A program made the translations under genes and the position numbers. Of a DNA stretch of 35,753 nt, positions 7,998 to 16,763 are shown in pieces (position 1 is the first letter of the stretch; each line of letters begins with the position of its first letter). The DNA is from a virus. The stretch is from IMG/VR virus record IMGVR_UViG_3300033147_000423, positions 1 through 35,753 of that record; one strand, written 5' to 3'. Under the pieces are notes generated by a model. The model did no database searches and was not told the DNA's origin. It worked only from the letters and a program-made list of their open reading frames with translations.

Positions 7998-8552
7998 TTA
8001 GAACCCTTCTAAAGAGCCCTTATCATAAGAGTCATTCTTTGGATAAAGACCGCCTCCAGTATGAGGATCGAGGGGCTTAGCTTGACGATTGTCTGCATTA
8101 GAAGTAAGGTCTACCAGATCTGACATATTAGGGTTCCAACCAGCATCAAGTTCGCCAGGATTCTTCTGAAGATCAGTAATTAAAGAATCGACGTGCCCTA
8201 ATGCATCTGCCATTTCATTGGTCGGAACTGCACGTTGACGTAACTCTCGCTCGAACGAGAGTTTAAAAGTTGGGTTGTCAAGATATTTATAAGTATGAGT
8301 CTGAAAAAAAGCTGAAGTTAGAGCATCTTCGTAGGGAGAACCAGCTACCTTTAATTTAAAAGTGTCATCAATCCCTTCCCAACGAAACTGAGAATGATGT
8401 GATGTTTCTTCAACATCATGCGCTACGTTATCAAGCATGCCCTGGAGGACGGTGTTATCTTCCGAGACTAGACTTTCATGTAAAGTGTGCCGGAACGCCA
8501 GGATTATTTTCTTCTCCAGAGGTTCCAATTTATCCTGGGAAGCATCAGACAT
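7998..8552 (-). CDS. Hypothetical acidic helical protein
   Basis: About 184 residues, helical and acidic over residues 1-140 with a Gly/Pro-rich tail. No known motif. I prefer the ATG at 8552, which has GGAG 6 nt upstream; the ATG at 8564 has only a weak site. It is first in a two-gene minus-strand unit and divergent from the gene at 8630. A TATAAATA sequence (the T4 late promoter consensus) lies upstream on the minus strand at 8621-8628, consistent with late expression, but in AT-rich DNA this is weak evidence. Confidence 0.7.
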   Translation of the reverse strand: MSDASQDKLEPLEKKIILAFRHTLHESLVSEDNTVLQGMLDNVAHDVEETSHHSQFRWEGIDDTFKLKVAGSPYEDALTSAFFQTHTYKYLDNPTFKLSFERELRQRAVPTNEMADALGHVDSLITDLQKNPGELDAGWNPNMSDLVDLTSNADNRQAKPLDPHTGGGLYPKNDSYDKGSLEGF

Positions 8553-8564
8553 ATTTGGCTCCAT

Positions 8565-8629
8565 TAATCTTCATTTGTAATTTTGATCGTGATTCCTATT
8601 TAGAAAGCATTCGAGTATTTTATTTATAT
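8565..8629. promoter_or_regulatory. Divergent promoter region
   Basis: An AT-rich gap between two divergent genes. On the plus strand GTATTTTA (8615-8622) ends 7 nt before the ATG at 8630, a near match to the GTATTTRA box. On the minus strand TATAAATA covers 8621-8628, about 70 nt before the start at 8552. The two elements overlap, so firing in one direction could exclude the other (inference). Confidence 0.35.
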
Positions 8630-9049
8630 ATGCTTAGACAATTTGATGTTATTCAGATTATTACAACCCGTCGAATTAGGTATTTATCTGCCCCTGCGGG
8701 ATCGGCTTCCAGCCCCCAAGGAGATTGGAACGTAATTGGGATGATAGGGTCTGATGTGATAGCAGCAAAAAATGACACTATGGTAAGAATTCCGATTCAA
8801 GATACTCGAAAAGTGGGTAGCTATAATTTAGATGCTTTTCTAGAGCAGTTGTTTAATGCAGGATATCGCCAAGTGGATGAATACAACGTAACTGATAATG
8901 TTGCAAAAATGTTGGACATAGATATAATGGAAGCTCGTCAATTTTTAATTGACCATACTTTAAGAACAATAGTAAAATCAATTTCAGAACGCGATCAGAT
9001 TTTAAGAAAGGTATTGCAACTGTGGCAGAAACAAGCAAAAAAAACATAA
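8630..9049 (+). CDS. Hypothetical protein upstream of recA
   Basis: 139 residues starting at ATG 8630; longer in-frame readings to 8399 run antisense through the minus-strand gene and are rejected. The N-terminal half is beta-rich with a [17 protein letters not shown] stretch. The C-terminal half is helical ([23 protein letters not shown]), resembling a small helix-turn-helix region. No family recognised. The 3' end overlaps the recA start by 28 bases, so the two are translationally linked, which suggests a recombination or replication context. Confidence 0.72.
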   Translation: MLRQFDVIQIITTRRIRYLSAPAGSASSPQGDWNVIGMIGSDVIAAKNDTMVRIPIQDTRKVGSYNLDAFLEQLFNAGYRQVDEYNVTDNVAKMLDIDIMEARQFLIDHTLRTIVKSISERDQILRKVLQLWQKQAKKT

Positions 9050-10035
9050 TCGATTTATTGTTAGAACAACTAACTAAAAATCACGGGGAAGGAGCGGCCC
9101 GCCAAGGAGTTAGTGTAGTAAAAGTTCCCGTTATCTCCACCGGAGCCTTAACACTTGATCTCGCATTGGGCATCGGTGGGATTCCTAAAGGTCGGATTAC
9201 TGAAATTTTTGGTCCTGAATCTTCTGGTAAAACCACACTTTCTCTTCAAGTTGCAGCAAATGCTCAAAAAGCTGGCGGCATTGTAGCATTCGTTGATGTT
9301 GAACATGCTTTAGATCCTAGCTATGCCGCCCAAATTGGCGTAAATATGGATACTCTTATTATTAGTCAACCTGATACAGGAGAACAAGCATTAGATATTG
9401 TAGATACTCTAGTATCATCCGGAGCAATTGCTCTAGTCATTGTAGATTCAGTAGCTGCTTTGGTTCCTAAAGCAGAGCTTGAAGGCAATATGGGAGATCA
9501 CCATATTGGTGCCCAAGCACGATTATTGTCTCAAGGATTACGAAAACTAAAAGGATCAGTCAATAAATTCGGTACCGCCCTAATCTTCATTAATCAGCTG
9601 CGTGAAAAAATTGGAGTTATGTTTGGCAACCCCGAAGTTACCTCAGGTGGGCGAGCATTAAAATTTTACTCCTCTATTCGAATTGATATTAGACGTGTTG
9701 CCACTATTAAAAAAGAACAAGACGGTGGCGTTGGCAACCACGTAAGAACTAAAATTGTTAAAAACAAGCTTGCTCCACCATTTCGCCAAGCTGAGTTTGA
9801 TATTATCTTCGGCAAAGGAGTTAGTCGAGCTGGATGTATCCTTGACAAGGGTGTTGAAACTAAATTGATCGACAAAAGAGGTAGCCATTTTAGTTATAAC
9901 AACCTAAAATTAGGTAATGGTAGAAATAACGCCTGTGATATTCTTAACGCTAACCCTGATGTTATGCAAGAAATCGAAAACAAGGTTCTAGGCAATCATA
10001 TTGTATTCGAGGGAGAAGATACGAAAGAGGATTAA
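9022..10035 (+). CDS. recA: RecA recombinase (bacterial type)
   Basis: 337 residues, near the usual RecA core length. Walker A is GPESSGKT (64-71) and Walker B is [10 protein letters not shown] (138-147). The [12 protein letters not shown] stretch matches the L1 loop region, NQLREK and the [10 protein letters not shown] segment match the L2 region, and the C-terminal domain is short. RecA forms filaments on single-stranded DNA and carries out strand exchange; in a phage it would drive recombination-dependent replication and repair. The start is GTG with AAAGG about 10 nt upstream. T4-like phages use UvsX in this role, so a bacterial-type RecA beside gp32-like and RNase H-like genes is a mixed system. 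Confidence 0.97.
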   Translation: MAETSKKNIIDLLLEQLTKNHGEGAARQGVSVVKVPVISTGALTLDLALGIGGIPKGRITEIFGPESSGKTTLSLQVAANAQKAGGIVAFVDVEHALDPSYAAQIGVNMDTLIISQPDTGEQALDIVDTLVSSGAIALVIVDSVAALVPKAELEGNMGDHHIGAQARLLSQGLRKLKGSVNKFGTALIFINQLREKIGVMFGNPEVTSGGRALKFYSSIRIDIRRVATIKKEQDGGVGNHVRTKIVKNKLAPPFRQAEFDIIFGKGVSRAGCILDKGVETKLIDKRGSHFSYNNLKLGNGRNNACDILNANPDVMQEIENKVLGNHIVFEGEDTKED

Positions 10036-10668
10036 ATGCCATCAACAACACCTCTTTTTCGTAGAGGAGATACAGTTTATCTCCTAGAATCAGCCGAAAT
10101 TGGAAAGTTAGAAGCTTTTAAAATTACCTCGATTAAACAAGTCGTGGACGGCAGATGGGTATACGAAATCAATATTGGCAAAAAACCTCCAGCCCAAGGA
10201 TTAATTGGTGATACTTGGGACGCCCGCGTCAATGAATTAACCATCGCTTACTTAGAAAGCGAGTTGATTGGAGTGTGTGAAGCTCTAACAATAGTTGTGG
10301 CTAGAGCCCAAACACAAATTACCAACGTCCAAAATCGCGTTGGTGTTGTGTGTCCTGAAGATCCGGTTACAATTCCTCCCGACGCACCTCGATGGGCCAT
10401 TGGAGATCAAGTATTTTTTGATGCCTCCGCACGAATCGGTTTCTTTCAAAACGCTAAGGTAACTCAAATTTTCGAGGTTGGAATTCAACCTGGATCCAGG
10501 CGTACTAGATTTCTTTATGCTACCGATCTTCGGAACAATTGGGATCCTGAGTTGCGTTTTAGAGAAGATGAACTTATTACGTTTTGTGAAGCCGCTCCAA
10601 AAGCTCTAGCTAGTTTACAAAGAGATTTGGAAGAAGCGGAAGCCAAACAGGCTACTTTGTGTCCTTAG
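10036..10668 (+). CDS. Tandem-duplicated beta-rich protein next to recA
   Basis: 210 residues built from two copies of a unit of about 100 residues. Copy 1 (9-108) and copy 2 (119-210) both start with a GD-V-F/Y-- strand followed by IG, share a WD.R.-ELI block, continue into a helix and end in CP. The beta-rich start resembles KOW/SH3-like domains, but this is only a fold guess. The ATG follows the recA stop directly with no gap, so it is co-translated with recA. No function can be assigned; a RecA accessory role is possible from position. Confidence 0.75.
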   Translation: MPSTTPLFRRGDTVYLLESAEIGKLEAFKITSIKQVVDGRWVYEINIGKKPPAQGLIGDTWDARVNELTIAYLESELIGVCEALTIVVARAQTQITNVQNRVGVVCPEDPVTIPPDAPRWAIGDQVFFDASARIGFFQNAKVTQIFEVGIQPGSRRTRFLYATDLRNNWDPELRFREDELITFCEAAPKALASLQRDLEEAEAKQATLCP

Positions 10669-10670
10669 CA

Positions 10671-10678
10671 GTATTTGA
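10671..10678 (+). promoter_or_regulatory. GTATTTGA box, 5 nt before helicase start
   Basis: A one-base variant (GTATTTGA) of the GTATTTAA box at the same 5-nt distance from the ATG at 10684, with no Shine-Dalgarno. It supports ATG 10684 over the upstream TTG at 10675, which lies inside the box. Confidence 0.42.
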
Positions 10679-10683
10679 TAAAA

Positions 10684-12024
10684 ATGGCACACCGAGACGA
10701 AATTGAAGAAGTCGGAGACTCCACGCCTTTTGGGCCACATACCGAAAAATCCATCATTGCGTTAGCATTTGATAATCCAGAATTTTTCTCAACTATTGGT
10801 CGTTATCTTACCCACAAATATTTCAGGTTAACTGAAACTCAATATATTTACGGGATTATTGAAAAACTTTTTGAAGAAACTGAGCACATCCCAACTAGAG
10901 ATGTTGTCCGAGATGAAGTGCTTAAGGGCCTCACTGTCGACGATGATTACGAACCTATCCTAGAAATTATTGATAGAGAAGCAGATCGGCGAGAAATTCC
11001 CTTTATTAAGAGGGAAATGCTAAAATGGGCTCAAGATCGAGCTTTTGGCCAACTTTACAGCGAAGAGGGCATTAGTGCTTATGAACGCAATGATTATGTT
11101 GAATTGGAAAGATTATTTGAAGAAGCACGAAGAATTACAGATACTACTACAAATGGGTTAACTTTTTTTGACGAATTAAATGCCATATTCCAAAAAGACC
11201 ATCGAAATATTCTTACTAGTGGATTTCCTAAATTGGATAGGTGTATTGAAGGCAACGGACCAGCAAAAGGGGAAACTTTTTGTTGGATGGCTCCGACTGG
11301 TGTTGGCAAATCGATTTTGCTACCCCATTCGGGAATCGCTTGCCTAAAAAGAGGGGGCAATGTCCTACATGTTACGCTAGAATTGTCAAAATCCAAAACG
11401 GCCCTTCGTTATGCTGGAGCGATTTCTGATGTAGAAATTCATCGTCGATTTGAACCACAACATCGTCAAAAAATGATGGCAGCTTTAGAAAAAGCTCGAA
11501 ATATTTATAGCGGTGACTTAAAAATTTTCGAGTTTCCACCAGACGAAATCTCTGTAAACGAAATTTATCATCTGATTTCACAAATGCGCCGTCAACATAA
11601 CTGGCACCCAGACGTTCTAATAATTGACTATCTAGAGTTAATGATTTCACGACGTACAACAGATAATGCAAATGATTATACTCGTCAAAAACAAGTTTCT
11701 ACCCAAATCCGAGGAGTGGCTAAAAATGAAAATATATTGATCTTTACAGCTACTCAAACTAATAGATCAGATCCAAAAAGCAAAAATGCTGGCGGCGTAA
11801 TTGATGTTAACCGAGTGGCAGAATCCTATGGCAAGATGATGCCAATGGATTATGTAGTTAGTGCAAACCAAGATGTAGATGAATACAGCGCAGAGCATCC
11901 ACAATTAAGACTCTTTATCGCCAAAAACCGTAATGGTAAGAAAAATGAAATCGTGAGAGTTTCAATTAACTATCGTACAATGCGGATGGCTGAGATTAGC
12001 AACAACCGCTTGACTAAGAAATAG
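10684..12024 (+). CDS. dnaB: DnaB-type replicative helicase
   Basis: 446 residues. The N-terminal helical domain (to about residue 130) begins with TEKSIIALAFDNPEFF, the DnaB N-domain pattern. The RecA-like motor has Walker A APTGVGKS (about 203-210), a TLELSKSKTALR helix, Walker B VLIIDYLEL, the TATQTNR sensor segment and the AKNRNGKKNE arginine-finger region. It would unwind the fork as a hexamer. The start follows a GTATTTGA box; there is no ribosome site. A primase is not visible in the window. The motor is closer to DnaB than to T4 gp41 by eye, but that distinction is not firm. Confidence 0.93.
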   Translation: MAHRDEIEEVGDSTPFGPHTEKSIIALAFDNPEFFSTIGRYLTHKYFRLTETQYIYGIIEKLFEETEHIPTRDVVRDEVLKGLTVDDDYEPILEIIDREADRREIPFIKREMLKWAQDRAFGQLYSEEGISAYERNDYVELERLFEEARRITDTTTNGLTFFDELNAIFQKDHRNILTSGFPKLDRCIEGNGPAKGETFCWMAPTGVGKSILLPHSGIACLKRGGNVLHVTLELSKSKTALRYAGAISDVEIHRRFEPQHRQKMMAALEKARNIYSGDLKIFEFPPDEISVNEIYHLISQMRRQHNWHPDVLIIDYLELMISRRTTDNANDYTRQKQVSTQIRGVAKNENILIFTATQTNRSDPKSKNAGGVIDVNRVAESYGKMMPMDYVVSANQDVDEYSAEHPQLRLFIAKNRNGKKNEIVRVSINYRTMRMAEISNNRLTKK

Positions 12025-12046
12025 TCGTAATTAAGAAGAGGTTATA

Positions 12047-12496
12047 ATGCGTTATTATTATAAATGCGACAAAAGGCGTGCTGAGTGTTGTAAAATTTCG
12101 GATTTGCCCGACCGATTTTTTAAAACTGGTTTGTTTGAACAAGCCGAAATAGTGGTTGAAAACCGGTTGACAGAACTGACTGAAGATGGTTTAATTGATG
12201 GTGACAGCTCTCCTCTTATATGGGCGGTAGAGCATAAAATGATGGAAAAACCTGAGGTCAAGTGTCCGATTTGTGAAAGTGGAGCGGCAGTCATCATTAA
12301 TAAAGCGCCAAACTGGTACTGGCGAGGCGATTGTTATGCCAACAAAGCAGATTGCCAAAAACAGATGAATATTCACAAATTGAAGACCAATGATCCTTAT
12401 GGGTATATGAGACAACCAGGAGAGGTCGACGATATGATCAATAAAATTAAACGCGGAAACAAATCAAAGCCTAAGCACTTCCATTCATCGAAGTGA
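12047..12496 (+). CDS. Cys-rich hypothetical protein between helicase and polymerase genes
   Basis: 149 residues. Cysteines occur at the N-terminus (CDKRRAECC) and in a central cluster (CPIC ... GDCYANKADC), suggesting zinc binding. AGAGG lies 5 nt before the ATG. The stop overlaps the GTG of the next gene. In some phages helicase loaders or primase-like zinc proteins sit here, but no such domain is recognisable. Confidence 0.75.
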   Translation: MRYYYKCDKRRAECCKISDLPDRFFKTGLFEQAEIVVENRLTELTEDGLIDGDSSPLIWAVEHKMMEKPEVKCPICESGAAVIINKAPNWYWRGDCYANKADCQKQMNIHKLKTNDPYGYMRQPGEVDDMINKIKRGNKSKPKHFHSSK

Positions 12497-13641
12497 TTCA
12501 TTTATATTGTTATTTTGATTATCATAAGGGGAAACACCGTCCCTTATACGCTTGCTCCTATGACGATAAGAGTCAAAAAGCTGATTTCTATCCGCTTTAC
12601 TTCCCGATGCAAGGGCTTCCACTCTCCATTGCTTACGAAAACGAACAGAAGATTAAAGCTTTGTTCGATGGTCCTCTGATTTTATCAGGATTTAAATCGT
12701 TTGTCGGCGCATTCAAACTTGACCCTCTCAAAGAATATCAAATTTACGATGCATCGTTACCTATCGAAGCTACACCTAGATTCTCAGACATAAAGAAAAC
12801 CCTCCTTAAGAAAATTGCAATGTTGATAAAACACAAACCTTCAGAATGGTCGAAGGTTTTAGTGAACGCACAACTTGTCTACAAGACTCTAGAAGATCGC
12901 GGATATTATCATGGTAACCACAAAAAGTACCCGATTTATGATTTCGCATATACCGGCAGATCCAAATGCATCAAAAACAACATTCAAGGGGCAACAGTTA
13001 ACGACGAGATTTATCACATTAACGATGAATTTGACATTTTTCTCCATTTTGATTGGGTAGCTGCTGACTTTCGAGCAGCAAGTCTAATTAGTGGAGACGA
13101 GAGTCTTGAAGAATCTTTTAAAACCTCAGATCCTTATACCCGCCTTGCTGAGGAATTAGGAGATCCTGAAATTACCAGAGAGCAATGTAAATTAGAATTA
13201 TTTAGAAGTTTTTATTCTATGAATCCCGATGCTGCACCATTAGAGTTATATCCTCAATTCTCTGAATGGATGAGGAATAGTATTACTAAAATTGAAAAAG
13301 ATGGTTATAGTCTTTCATTACTTGGTCGGAAGTTTCAGATGGGGGCTGAGAGGACAATCAAAAGCGCTTTTAATGCGCAAGTTCAAGGCACAGTAGCACA
13401 CGCGATGCAAAATGTTATTTGGCGGGTACACCAGAAATTCCCGGAAAACATCTTGACTGAGGTTCATGATTCGCTTATCCTTTGTGCTAAGCCCAAAGAT
13501 ACCCCCGAAATAATTAGAGGGGTTAGTGAAGTTATGCTACATCCTCTCAATGGTATTTCAAATGTTAATGCGAAATTTCCTATTAAGATTAGCCTGGGCA
13601 CTAAATGGAAAAAATGGAAACCCTATAAGGAGCTTAGGTGA
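12493..13641 (+). CDS. polA: Minimal family A DNA polymerase
   Basis: 382 residues with the complete set of family A motifs. Motif A is D187..D192.R194 followed by SGDE. Motif B is R229, K233, F237, Y241 at exact four-residue spacing. Motif C is VHDSL (H325, D326). TGR and IQG sit near 154-166 and NAQVQGT before motif C. The usual Glu of motif A (E710 in E. coli Pol I) is Asp here and the Gly after the motif B Tyr is Ser. There is room for only about 150 residues before the palm and no 3'-5' exonuclease motifs are visible, so it is far smaller than Klenow-type enzymes. The 5' nuclease is a separate gene (15566). With DnaE as replicase, this could serve gap filling or Okazaki maturation (inference). 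GTG start overlapping the previous stop. Confidence 0.88.
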   Translation: MIHLYCYFDYHKGKHRPLYACSYDDKSQKADFYPLYFPMQGLPLSIAYENEQKIKALFDGPLILSGFKSFVGAFKLDPLKEYQIYDASLPIEATPRFSDIKKTLLKKIAMLIKHKPSEWSKVLVNAQLVYKTLEDRGYYHGNHKKYPIYDFAYTGRSKCIKNNIQGATVNDEIYHINDEFDIFLHFDWVAADFRAASLISGDESLEESFKTSDPYTRLAEELGDPEITREQCKLELFRSFYSMNPDAAPLELYPQFSEWMRNSITKIEKDGYSLSLLGRKFQMGAERTIKSAFNAQVQGTVAHAMQNVIWRVHQKFPENILTEVHDSLILCAKPKDTPEIIRGVSEVMLHPLNGISNVNAKFPIKISLGTKWKKWKPYKELR

Positions 13642-14132
13642 ACAAGAACGATAGACGAAGCCTCATAAAGAATTTAGATCAAGACATTAAAGATGTTTTG
13701 TTCATACTTCGTATTAAGCTCCCTGGTGGAAAATCTTTAAAACATGATTTTTCTGGGGATTTCACTCCTGAGTATGAACGTCTAGAAGAACAACTAGAGG
13801 AAACCCCTCAAATGTTAGCATTTTTTGGTTCCGTCCTTAGCGAACAAAAACATACTTGTAATGTTTTGGAGTTGAAGATCGCTCGAAGGCGCGCTGTAGT
13901 TTCTGAAGATGCACGGGAAACCGCTCAGCAATCTAATATGAAGATTGCTAAATATGTTCTCGACGAAATTGCTGATGGGGATAATGAATTATTAAAATTA
14001 CAAACTGAATTATTAGTGGCCCAACGAACTCTGGGGAAACTTTATTATTTTGTCGATTCGATCAGAATGAAAACCGATAATTTACGAAGTTTGGCTGGGT
14101 TTAAACGACAAGAAATGCGCGATTCGACTTAG
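13638..14132 (+). CDS. Helical protein, possibly UvsY-like recombination mediator
   Basis: 164 residues, almost entirely helical: a long charged helix (EYERLEEQLEETPQ), a basic KIARRRA segment and a C-terminal block (LGKLYYFVDSIRMKTDNLR, then LAGFKRQEM). The order and length resemble T4 UvsY, which loads recombinase onto gp32-coated DNA, and the neighbours (RecA, gp32-like protein) fit. The match is by eye and not conclusive. AAGGAG lies 5 nt before the GTG start, which overlaps the polymerase stop. Tail-to-tail with the minus-strand gene ending at 14129. Confidence 0.5.
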   Translation: MNKNDRRSLIKNLDQDIKDVLFILRIKLPGGKSLKHDFSGDFTPEYERLEEQLEETPQMLAFFGSVLSEQKHTCNVLELKIARRRAVVSEDARETAQQSNMKIAKYVLDEIADGDNELLKLQTELLVAQRTLGKLYYFVDSIRMKTDNLRSLAGFKRQEMRDST

Positions 14133-14455
14133 GCATCTTGCTGACGTTCTAAAGCATCAATTTTTTGTTCAATTTTCGACAACTTAGATGAAATTGCTTC
14201 TAAGCATCTCGTTTGAGCTTCAACACTATTAGCAAACGCTGTGATTGCATCGGCTAAACTTTGACGAATATACCAGACTTTTACCCCATCAGCATCTTCT
14301 TTATTATGCCAATCATGAAGATCTTTTAACATGGACCGTTCATCATATGTTAGAACGGACTTATTGCCATTGCTGAATTTTTTCATCGCGGCTTTTACTA
14401 CTTCGACTAACCCAATAGCCACCGCAACTAATCCTGCAATTAAGATTTCGTTCAT
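14129..14455 (-). CDS. Small membrane-anchored protein
   Basis: 108 residues. Residues 4-23 form one hydrophobic segment (ILIAGLVAVAIGLVEVVKAA), followed by a cytoplasmic-type region (LHDWHNKEDADGVKVWYIR) and a C-terminal coiled coil (residues 83-107). It is the only minus-strand gene inside the replication block. A single N-terminal membrane segment with a coiled-coil tail occurs in small phage holin-like or membrane-associated proteins, but nothing is decisive. Confidence 0.68.
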   Translation of the reverse strand: MNEILIAGLVAVAIGLVEVVKAAMKKFSNGNKSVLTYDERSMLKDLHDWHNKEDADGVKVWYIRQSLADAITAFANSVEAQTRCLEAISSKLSKIEQKIDALERQQDA

Positions 14456-14464
14456 AATTTAAAT

Positions 14465-14497
14465 TTGAACGATAAAAAAGAACGTATTTAATATAAT
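14465..14497 (+). promoter_or_regulatory. Promoter region of the single-strand binding protein gene
   Basis: The sequence holds TTGAAC (14465-14470), the GTATTTAA box (14484-14491) and a perfect TATAAT (14492-14497) running on from it. The start codon is 33 nt downstream with AAGG in between, giving a normal leader. The spacing between TTGAAC and TATAAT (21 nt) is too long for a classical sigma-70 pair. Confidence 0.42.
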
Positions 14498-14529
14498 AGC
14501 TACTACAGCTAAGAAACAAGGTAATAAAA

Positions 14530-15507
14530 ATGGCAACTAGCAAAGACAAATTAGAAAGACTTCGCAGAGTTCGAGAGAAGATGCTTAAGAAAAAGGGCGG
14601 TTTCAGGCGAGACCCAGGTGAATGGAAGCCGCCACAAGTAACGGTTGATCAAACCTGGAAGGCTAAAGCTTATATTCTCCCACCTCTTAATGCTGGCAGC
14701 AAGTGTGCTAGTGGCACAGCAGTGGCAGGGATGGACGATCTATTCTTCTTCCAAGCCGGTGACCACTGGGTAAACCGTAAGAAGCACCCTTGCCCCCGAA
14801 TTTATGATGGGGACCATTGTCCATTTTGTCAGTTAGGTTTCAACCTTTTGAGTGAAACTGATGACAAGAAGTCGCGTCGGGAGATTAGTCAAACTTATTT
14901 GCCGCGAACCCAGTATGTTATGAATCTGTATTTCCCCGACGTTTCGACTAACCCTGAAGAACTTCGAGGTCGCGTTGTGTTCTATGCCGCACCAAAGACC
15001 ATCTTTGATAAGTTAGACGAATGCTTAGTGCGGGATAGCGATGGTGGGGATCCTGATGATCCGCAACCATGGGGCCTGTTTTATGACGAAAATGATGCTT
15101 ACCCGCTTTCAATTTCGATTTGTAAACAAGGCGATTATAATAGTTATACGGAGACTAAGCTATTATCACGTAGTGGTCCGGTCGCTGATTCAGATGAGAA
15201 AGTTGAGGAAATTCTATCACAACGTTACGATATTCCTACCAAATATTCGAAACGTACTCAAGATAACCTCAAGATCCTTCAAGGTTTTGTTGATGCCCTA
15301 ATGGATGGTGTGGCCGAGGAGAGTGACGATGGATTTGATACGGATGAGGAGGAAAAAGCCCCAGAAAAAGCCCCAGCCGAATCAAAGCCTGTTTCAAAGA
15401 AAAAGTCTGCTCCGAAGGAGGAAACTCCTGCAAAGGTTGAAGAAGTAGTTGATGTTGATGACCCAGAGTTAGCGGCTCTGCTTAATGAAATCAAGAGCAA
15501 TAAGTAA
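14530..15507 (+). CDS. Single-stranded DNA-binding protein, T4 gp32-like
   Basis: 325 residues. A basic N-terminus (about 1-27, Arg/Lys-rich, the region that gives cooperativity in gp32) is followed by an OB-type core with a zinc site (H79, C88, C97, C100, the gp32 His-Cys-Cys-Cys order) and an Asp/Glu-Lys-Pro-rich acidic tail from about residue 265, as used for partner binding. It coats single-stranded DNA at the fork and in recombination. The gene has its own promoter-like region and is closed by a strong hairpin, as expected for an abundant protein. Confidence 0.88.
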   Translation: MATSKDKLERLRRVREKMLKKKGGFRRDPGEWKPPQVTVDQTWKAKAYILPPLNAGSKCASGTAVAGMDDLFFFQAGDHWVNRKKHPCPRIYDGDHCPFCQLGFNLLSETDDKKSRREISQTYLPRTQYVMNLYFPDVSTNPEELRGRVVFYAAPKTIFDKLDECLVRDSDGGDPDDPQPWGLFYDENDAYPLSISICKQGDYNSYTETKLLSRSGPVADSDEKVEEILSQRYDIPTKYSKRTQDNLKILQGFVDALMDGVAEESDDGFDTDEEEKAPEKAPAESKPVSKKKSAPKEETPAKVEEVVDVDDPELAALLNEIKSNK

Positions 15508-15524
15508 ATCGTCGTCTCCTCTCA

Positions 15525-15555
15525 CAATGAGCCCGGGAATCCCCCGGGCTCATTG
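15525..15555 (+). terminator. Strong hairpin after the single-strand binding protein gene
   Basis: A perfect 13-bp stem (left arm 15525-15537, right arm 15543-15555) with a 5-nt loop, GC-rich in its upper half. The bases after it (TCTATCAATT) are only weakly T-rich, so it may be a partial terminator or an mRNA-stabilising 3' end. Confidence 0.75.
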
Positions 15556-15565
15556 TCTATCAATT

Positions 15566-16474
15566 ATGAAAACTACACACTTAATTATTGACGCCAAGAA
15601 TATGCTTTATCGAGCGGTTTATTCTGCCCGGAGCGATAAACAATTTAAGAATTCTGAATATCATCCCATCAATATTGTATTACACATTTTAACTTATTAT
15701 CGTGAAAAGTTTAATCCAGAACAACTCCATGTTTTTTGGGATAGTCCTAGGGACGTTACTTGGAGAAGAAAGCTGAGCCCAACTTATAAAGGCAATCGTG
15801 GCTCGCATGACGAAAAGGTTGTTAATGGGCTAATTAATTTAACCGAAGTTTCCGTCATGTTATTTAGCAATATGGGCATAAGACAATACTATCGTTCAAT
15901 GATGGAGGCAGATGATTTAATTTATGCTTTTTGCAAATTAAACCCTAAAGAATCATCTGTAATTGTATCAAGTGACAGTGATTTAACTCAAATACCGTAT
16001 TGTTTTAAGAATGTATCGGTTTACCATCCATCTAAAAAACGTGATAAGATTGAACCTCGGCCTAAAAACGATCCAGTTATTCAAAAATGTTTAATTGGCG
16101 ATAAATCAGACAATATTGCTGGATATCATAGGGTTGGAAAAATAACTGCTAGTCGCCTAACTGAAAATACAGAAAAATTACACGAATTTTTCTTATCTGA
16201 AAAAGCTATTGCTCAAGATCGTAGTAGCGGCCAACGAGTTCTTGTAGGTCCTAAACGATTTTTGGAGAATTTACAACTTATTGATTTATCTTTATGTCCT
16301 TATCTTTTGGATAATTTAGAGTATGTATTAGGAAAGCAATTTAAACCCGTCAAATTTGATTTAAAAGCCGTTCGTAACTTAATCAGCAAATATAAATTGC
16401 GAGGAGTGACTGCGGACATTCCGAGGTATATATCTCCGTTTAAAAAGTTAGTTAGGGAATCAAATGCCAGTTGA
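15566..16474 (+). CDS. 5'-3' exonuclease / flap nuclease (T4 RNase H-like)
   Basis: 302 residues from ATG 15566; upstream in-frame readings run through the hairpin and are rejected. It has the FEN/5'-nuclease acidic cluster: IIDAKN (D9), FWD, EADDL (114-118), SSDSDLTQ (135-142) and GDKSDNI (178-184), followed by the helix-hairpin-helix GYHRVGKITASRL. It removes RNA primers and flaps during Okazaki fragment processing. In bacteria this domain is fused to Pol I; here the polymerase is a separate small gene (12493), as in T4-like systems. Confidence 0.9.
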   Translation: MKTTHLIIDAKNMLYRAVYSARSDKQFKNSEYHPINIVLHILTYYREKFNPEQLHVFWDSPRDVTWRRKLSPTYKGNRGSHDEKVVNGLINLTEVSVMLFSNMGIRQYYRSMMEADDLIYAFCKLNPKESSVIVSSDSDLTQIPYCFKNVSVYHPSKKRDKIEPRPKNDPVIQKCLIGDKSDNIAGYHRVGKITASRLTENTEKLHEFFLSEKAIAQDRSSGQRVLVGPKRFLENLQLIDLSLCPYLLDNLEYVLGKQFKPVKFDLKAVRNLISKYKLRGVTADIPRYISPFKKLVRESNAS

Positions 16475-16736
16475 AGTTCGTTTTGCCCATTATGGTTTAG
16501 TACAAGTTGGTCCCACAGGGGTCGTTCTAAGCGATAACGCTACTTTAAAAGAACGGACTGTTTCCTCTTCCGAATTCAGAGTATTTGATAATACTGATGG
16601 AAAAGAAGGTGGATCTCCCGCTCCAAACAGTGGCGGTTTTCCAACACTCGCAGCTTATTTAGAATTAGAAGCTACGGATCATTTTGCGATCGCAGTCTTA
16701 GACCAAACCCATATCATTACCCACATGATTACGTAA
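16464..16736 (+). CDS. Small hypothetical protein
   Basis: 90 residues, beta-rich with a Gly/Ser/Pro-rich middle (about 50-65); not recognised. AGGGA lies 5 nt before the ATG, and the gene overlaps the nuclease gene by 11 bases. No cysteine cluster or membrane segment. Confidence 0.68.
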   Translation: MPVEVRFAHYGLVQVGPTGVVLSDNATLKERTVSSSEFRVFDNTDGKEGGSPAPNSGGFPTLAAYLELEATDHFAIAVLDQTHIITHMIT

Positions 16737-16763
16737 TTCCTCTGTATATAGAGTGAGTTACTT

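Noticed and set aside
8399-8629. Long N-terminal extension of the gene before recA
   Set aside because: The extension runs antisense through the 7998-8552 gene; the ATG at 8630 follows a promoter-like gap.
16581-16588. Another GTATTTGA box
   Set aside because: It is inside the 16464 gene and no start codon lies at the 5-nt or 40-nt distance.
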